Source: Micavibrio sp. UBA2020 (GTDB lineage Bacteria > Pseudomonadota > Alphaproteobacteria > Micavibrionales > UBA2020). Taken from it: 7,673 nucleotides of DNA. How positions within the stretch are numbered: position 1 is the stretch's first letter; every line of letters begins with the position of its first letter. The notes under the pieces were generated by a model, which was not told the origin of the DNA, searched no databases, and was given only the letters and a program-made list of their open reading frames with translations. A program made the translations under genes and the position numbers. Positions 5,638-7,673 of this stretch are shown here, one piece after another. The stretch lies in the NCBI GenBank assembly GCA_002334985.1, contig DDBY01000125.1, forward strand, positions 1 through 7,673, in the 5' to 3' direction.

Positions 5638-6340
5638 AAACCTCTTCTGCCGCGGGTTGTTTTTCATCCTGCAACACCTCGATAACCGCGGCGGCAAGGG
5701 CTTCGGCGCAGTCCTGCGTCAACCCGCCCGCCAGCACGTCTTCACGTCCCGACCCGCGATGATGAAACGTCACCAGCCATGACCGCGCCGCCAGAAGCCG
5801 CGTGACTCCGCGTCCGAGATTGGCGATGGATGTTGCAAATCTTTCGTTCAGCAGCATCAGGTTTTGCGGCGCATCGATGGCCGCGCGCACATAAACCTGT
5901 CCGATATCATCCGACGGGTGAAAAACGCCGCCCGCAAGACGTATGCCCTGCGGCGTCACGCCGATGCGCACGCGGCGGCGGTTTACCTGCGCACGGAAAA
6001 AAGGTAGCCAGATAGTCACGACAAGCGCCAGCGCCATCAGGCTGCCCAGCAGCATCGTCACCCCCTCGCCCCCGACAAGGCGGCCAAGGTTGACCCCGAT
6101 GATTTGCAAAAACACCGTCGCCGCGCCCATCACAGCGATAAAGCGCAGCGGCGGACGCGCGGGCGTGACATCCAGAAGCGTCGCGCCGGTTTTCTTGCTG
6201 ACGCCGCGCAGAAAACTTGCCCGCACCGGATAGCCGAAACTACGCCACATCGGCAGCGCCAGCGCGCGTTCAGCCCCGAAACGATAACAAGCAAAGCCAA
6301 GCCCCGCCGCCAAAAGCGCGAGTAGAATATAAAAAAACAT
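5594..6340 (-). CDS. Hypothetical membrane protein with three TM segments and a beta-rich cytoplasmic domain
   Basis: The 248-residue product has membrane segments at about 2 to 18, 66 to 86 and 95 to 115. A soluble region follows from about 120 to 225. That region has alternating hydrophobic strands (VRIGVTPQGIRLAGGVF, DDIGQVYVR, SWLVTFHH) and a closing helix (AEALAAAVIEVLQ). The pattern recalls PH-like domains anchored behind membrane helices, but I could not confirm this. The ATG at 6340 has a perfect GGAGGA site (6349 to 6354) eight bases upstream, making the start secure. It lies 68 bases downstream of the GGDEF gene on the same strand with no visible terminator between, so co-transcription is plausible. 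No function is assigned. Confidence 0.75.
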   Translation of the reverse strand: MFFYILLALLAAGLGFACYRFGAERALALPMWRSFGYPVRASFLRGVSKKTGATLLDVTPARPPLRFIAVMGAATVFLQIIGVNLGRLVGGEGVTMLLGSLMALALVVTIWLPFFRAQVNRRRVRIGVTPQGIRLAGGVFHPSDDIGQVYVRAAIDAPQNLMLLNERFATSIANLGRGVTRLLAARSWLVTFHHRGSGREDVLAGGLTQDCAEALAAAVIEVLQDEKQPAAEEVSMSAAPARETLDIE

Positions 6341-6408
6341 AATCCGATTCCTCCGCCCCCATCATAGCGCCGGTGCGGGAAAACGGTGGATTTATTTGAA
6401 ATTGCCGC

Positions 6409-7638
6409 CTATTCGCCGACAGCATCCCCGCCGGTGGCGCCGCCGCCGACGGCTTCTGCCGCTTCCAGATGGGCGGCGCTATAGGTCATGGCGCGGTTGC
6501 GGCCCGCTTTTTTGGCGAGGCGCAGGGCGTATTCCGCCGCGCGCAGCATGTCGTCCGGCGTTTTGTGGTGCGGCTGAATGTCGGCCACGCCGATGCTGAT
6601 GGTCAGCACGATGTTGCTGTCGCCAATGCTGAAGGGGATGGATTCAACCGCGGTGCGGATTTTTTCGGCAACCACCCCTGCGCGGTATTCGTCGGTCGAG
6701 GGCAAAAACAGCGCGAATTCGTTGCCGCCCACGCGGCCAATAACGTCGCTGGTACGCAGCTGTTCCGCAATCGTTTCGGCAATCACGCGGATAGCAAGGT
6801 CGCCGCCCGCACGGCCATGTTTGTCGTTGATTTTCTGGCAGCCATCGACATCGACGCTGAGAACCGCCAGTTCCTGTTTGTGGCGACGGGCGGAGCTGAT
6901 AAGCATGCTGGCGACGCGGAACAGCATGCCGCGGTTATAAAGACCCGTCAGCGCGTCGGCGGCGGCAAGGTTTTTCAGGAAGTCGCGCTGACGCAAAATC
7001 ACGTTCAGCGCCGGCATCACCAGCCCCACGGCCTGCCACGCCAGAAGCGCCAGCATCGCGGCATAAAGCGCATAGGAAAAATAAATCACTTTTTGCGTTT
7101 CTTTGACACGCGCGTCGATAAACGCGGTTGCTTCCTGATGCCAGGCCGCCGCGACGTTGCTGCGGCTCAGCTGCATAATTTCCTGCGCGTAATCACGGGC
7201 GAAGCCCTTGTTGTTGTTTTCGCTATGGGCGGCGTAGCTGAAAACCTTGTCGGTCAGCTGGCGCACCGGCTGCAACGCTTCGAGGTTCAGCTGCGGCATC
7301 GGCGACCATGTCGCGATGTGCATATTAAGCAGCATGCGCGGTTCCGCCTCCAGCGCGGCATTGGCGGCGGCGCGCAGGCGCTCTATATTTTTCGGGTCAG
7401 GCGTTTCCTGGTTTTGCGCCACGATGATGCCCATCAACTGCGTGAGGCGCACCTGCTGTTCGGACAACATGGCCACCTGCATCAGCGCCGTTTGTTTGTT
7501 GCCGATATGATGCTGCAAAAACCCTGCGCCCGTGATGGCGGTAAACAGCAAAATCGCCAGCAGCATATAGGCGCGGGATACTTTTTCCGCGTTAATCGAA
7601 TCGTCGTTATGCGTCTGGGTTTCGGGCGCGGCCGTCAT
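6409..7638 (-). CDS. Membrane sensor protein with degenerate GGDEF domain (GGNEF, intact I-site)
   Basis: Inner-membrane signalling protein of the c-di-GMP network. In the 409-residue form there is a first membrane segment at about 24 to 41, a periplasmic helical region at about 42 to 183, a second membrane segment at about 185 to 206, then a short linker without a recognisable HAMP domain. The GGDEF domain runs from DALTGLYNR (228 to 236) to about 385. The signature reads GGNEF (304 to 308), replacing the acidic third residue needed for metal binding and catalysis. Other usual residues also differ: Cys267 and Gln268 stand where FK is usual, and Arg276 for the usual His. The substrate-contacting Asn271 and Asp280 and the KKAGRN motif remain. 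RTSD (295 to 298), five residues before GGNEF, is a canonical RxxD inhibitory site. A c-di-GMP receptor role is therefore more likely than synthesis. The ATG at 7638 has GGAGA seven bases upstream; an in-frame TTG at 7659 would add seven residues. Confidence 0.88.
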   Translation of the reverse strand: MTAAPETQTHNDDSINAEKVSRAYMLLAILLFTAITGAGFLQHHIGNKQTALMQVAMLSEQQVRLTQLMGIIVAQNQETPDPKNIERLRAAANAALEAEPRMLLNMHIATWSPMPQLNLEALQPVRQLTDKVFSYAAHSENNNKGFARDYAQEIMQLSRSNVAAAWHQEATAFIDARVKETQKVIYFSYALYAAMLALLAWQAVGLVMPALNVILRQRDFLKNLAAADALTGLYNRGMLFRVASMLISSARRHKQELAVLSVDVDGCQKINDKHGRAGGDLAIRVIAETIAEQLRTSDVIGRVGGNEFALFLPSTDEYRAGVVAEKIRTAVESIPFSIGDSNIVLTISIGVADIQPHHKTPDDMLRAAEYALRLAKKAGRNRAMTYSAAHLEAAEAVGGGATGGDAVGE

Positions 7639-7645
7639 GACGTGG

Positions 7646-7650
7646 TCTCC
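7646..7650 (-). promoter_or_regulatory. Ribosome binding site GGAGA deciding the GGDEF-gene start
   Basis: Read on the minus strand, GGAGA lies seven bases before the ATG at 7638. It falls inside the frame that would be coding if the TTG at 7659 were used, so it supports the ATG. The remaining upstream bases to the window edge (7651 to 7673) are too short to judge a promoter. Confidence 0.6.
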
Positions 7651-7673
7651 GGTCTTCAATACAGCGATATAGA

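Noticed and set aside
6341..6408. Terminator between the GGDEF gene and the three-TM gene
   Set aside because: Only short CACCG repeats are visible; there is no stem followed by a T-run on the minus strand.

Overview
This is a moderately GC-rich, gene-dense bacterial chromosome segment. It looks proteobacterial and probably alphaproteobacterial. The clues are a TorF/Gcw_chp-type outer-membrane porin, a membrane-bound GGDEF protein, and an exact TTAA-N7-TTAA element of the CtrA type in front of one gene. Lineage is inferred and not proven. No RNA genes, insertion sequences, CRISPR arrays or phage genes were recognised, and no gap between genes exceeds about 170 bases.

Layout from left to right. 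(1) Positions 2811 to 1, minus strand: a tightly overlapping three-gene operon. It encodes an ABC transporter ATPase, a roughly 12-TM ABC-2-like permease and the first 87 residues of another membrane protein that runs off the left edge. (2) Positions 2982 to 3766, plus strand: a TorF-family putative porin with a signal peptide and an aromatic C-terminus. A one-base deletion near 3197 breaks it into two frames. (3) Positions 4274 to 3777, minus strand: a small isochorismatase-like cysteine hydrolase, convergent with the porin. (4) Positions 4382 to 4810, plus strand: a 142-residue soluble protein of unknown function behind a CtrA-type promoter, closed by a strong hairpin terminator. (5) Positions 4942 to 5637, plus strand: an unknown membrane protein with an Ala/Pro-rich tail. 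(6) Positions 6340 to 5594, minus strand: an unknown three-TM protein whose 3' end overlaps gene 5 by 44 bases. (7) Positions 7638 to 6409, minus strand: a two-TM sensor protein with a degenerate GGDEF domain (GGNEF) that keeps the RxxD inhibitory-site motif.

How they may work together: the ATPase and permease almost certainly form one exporter-like ABC complex, with the third membrane protein as a likely partner. The GGDEF protein and the three-TM protein lie in tandem 68 bases apart and may share a transcript. The porin, the hydrolase and the two unknown plus-strand genes look like independent units. I found no convincing new multi-gene defence or mobile system. The most interesting signals are the probable c-di-GMP receptor, the CtrA-type promoter on an unknown gene, the broken porin, and the ABC operon with its uncharacterised third member.
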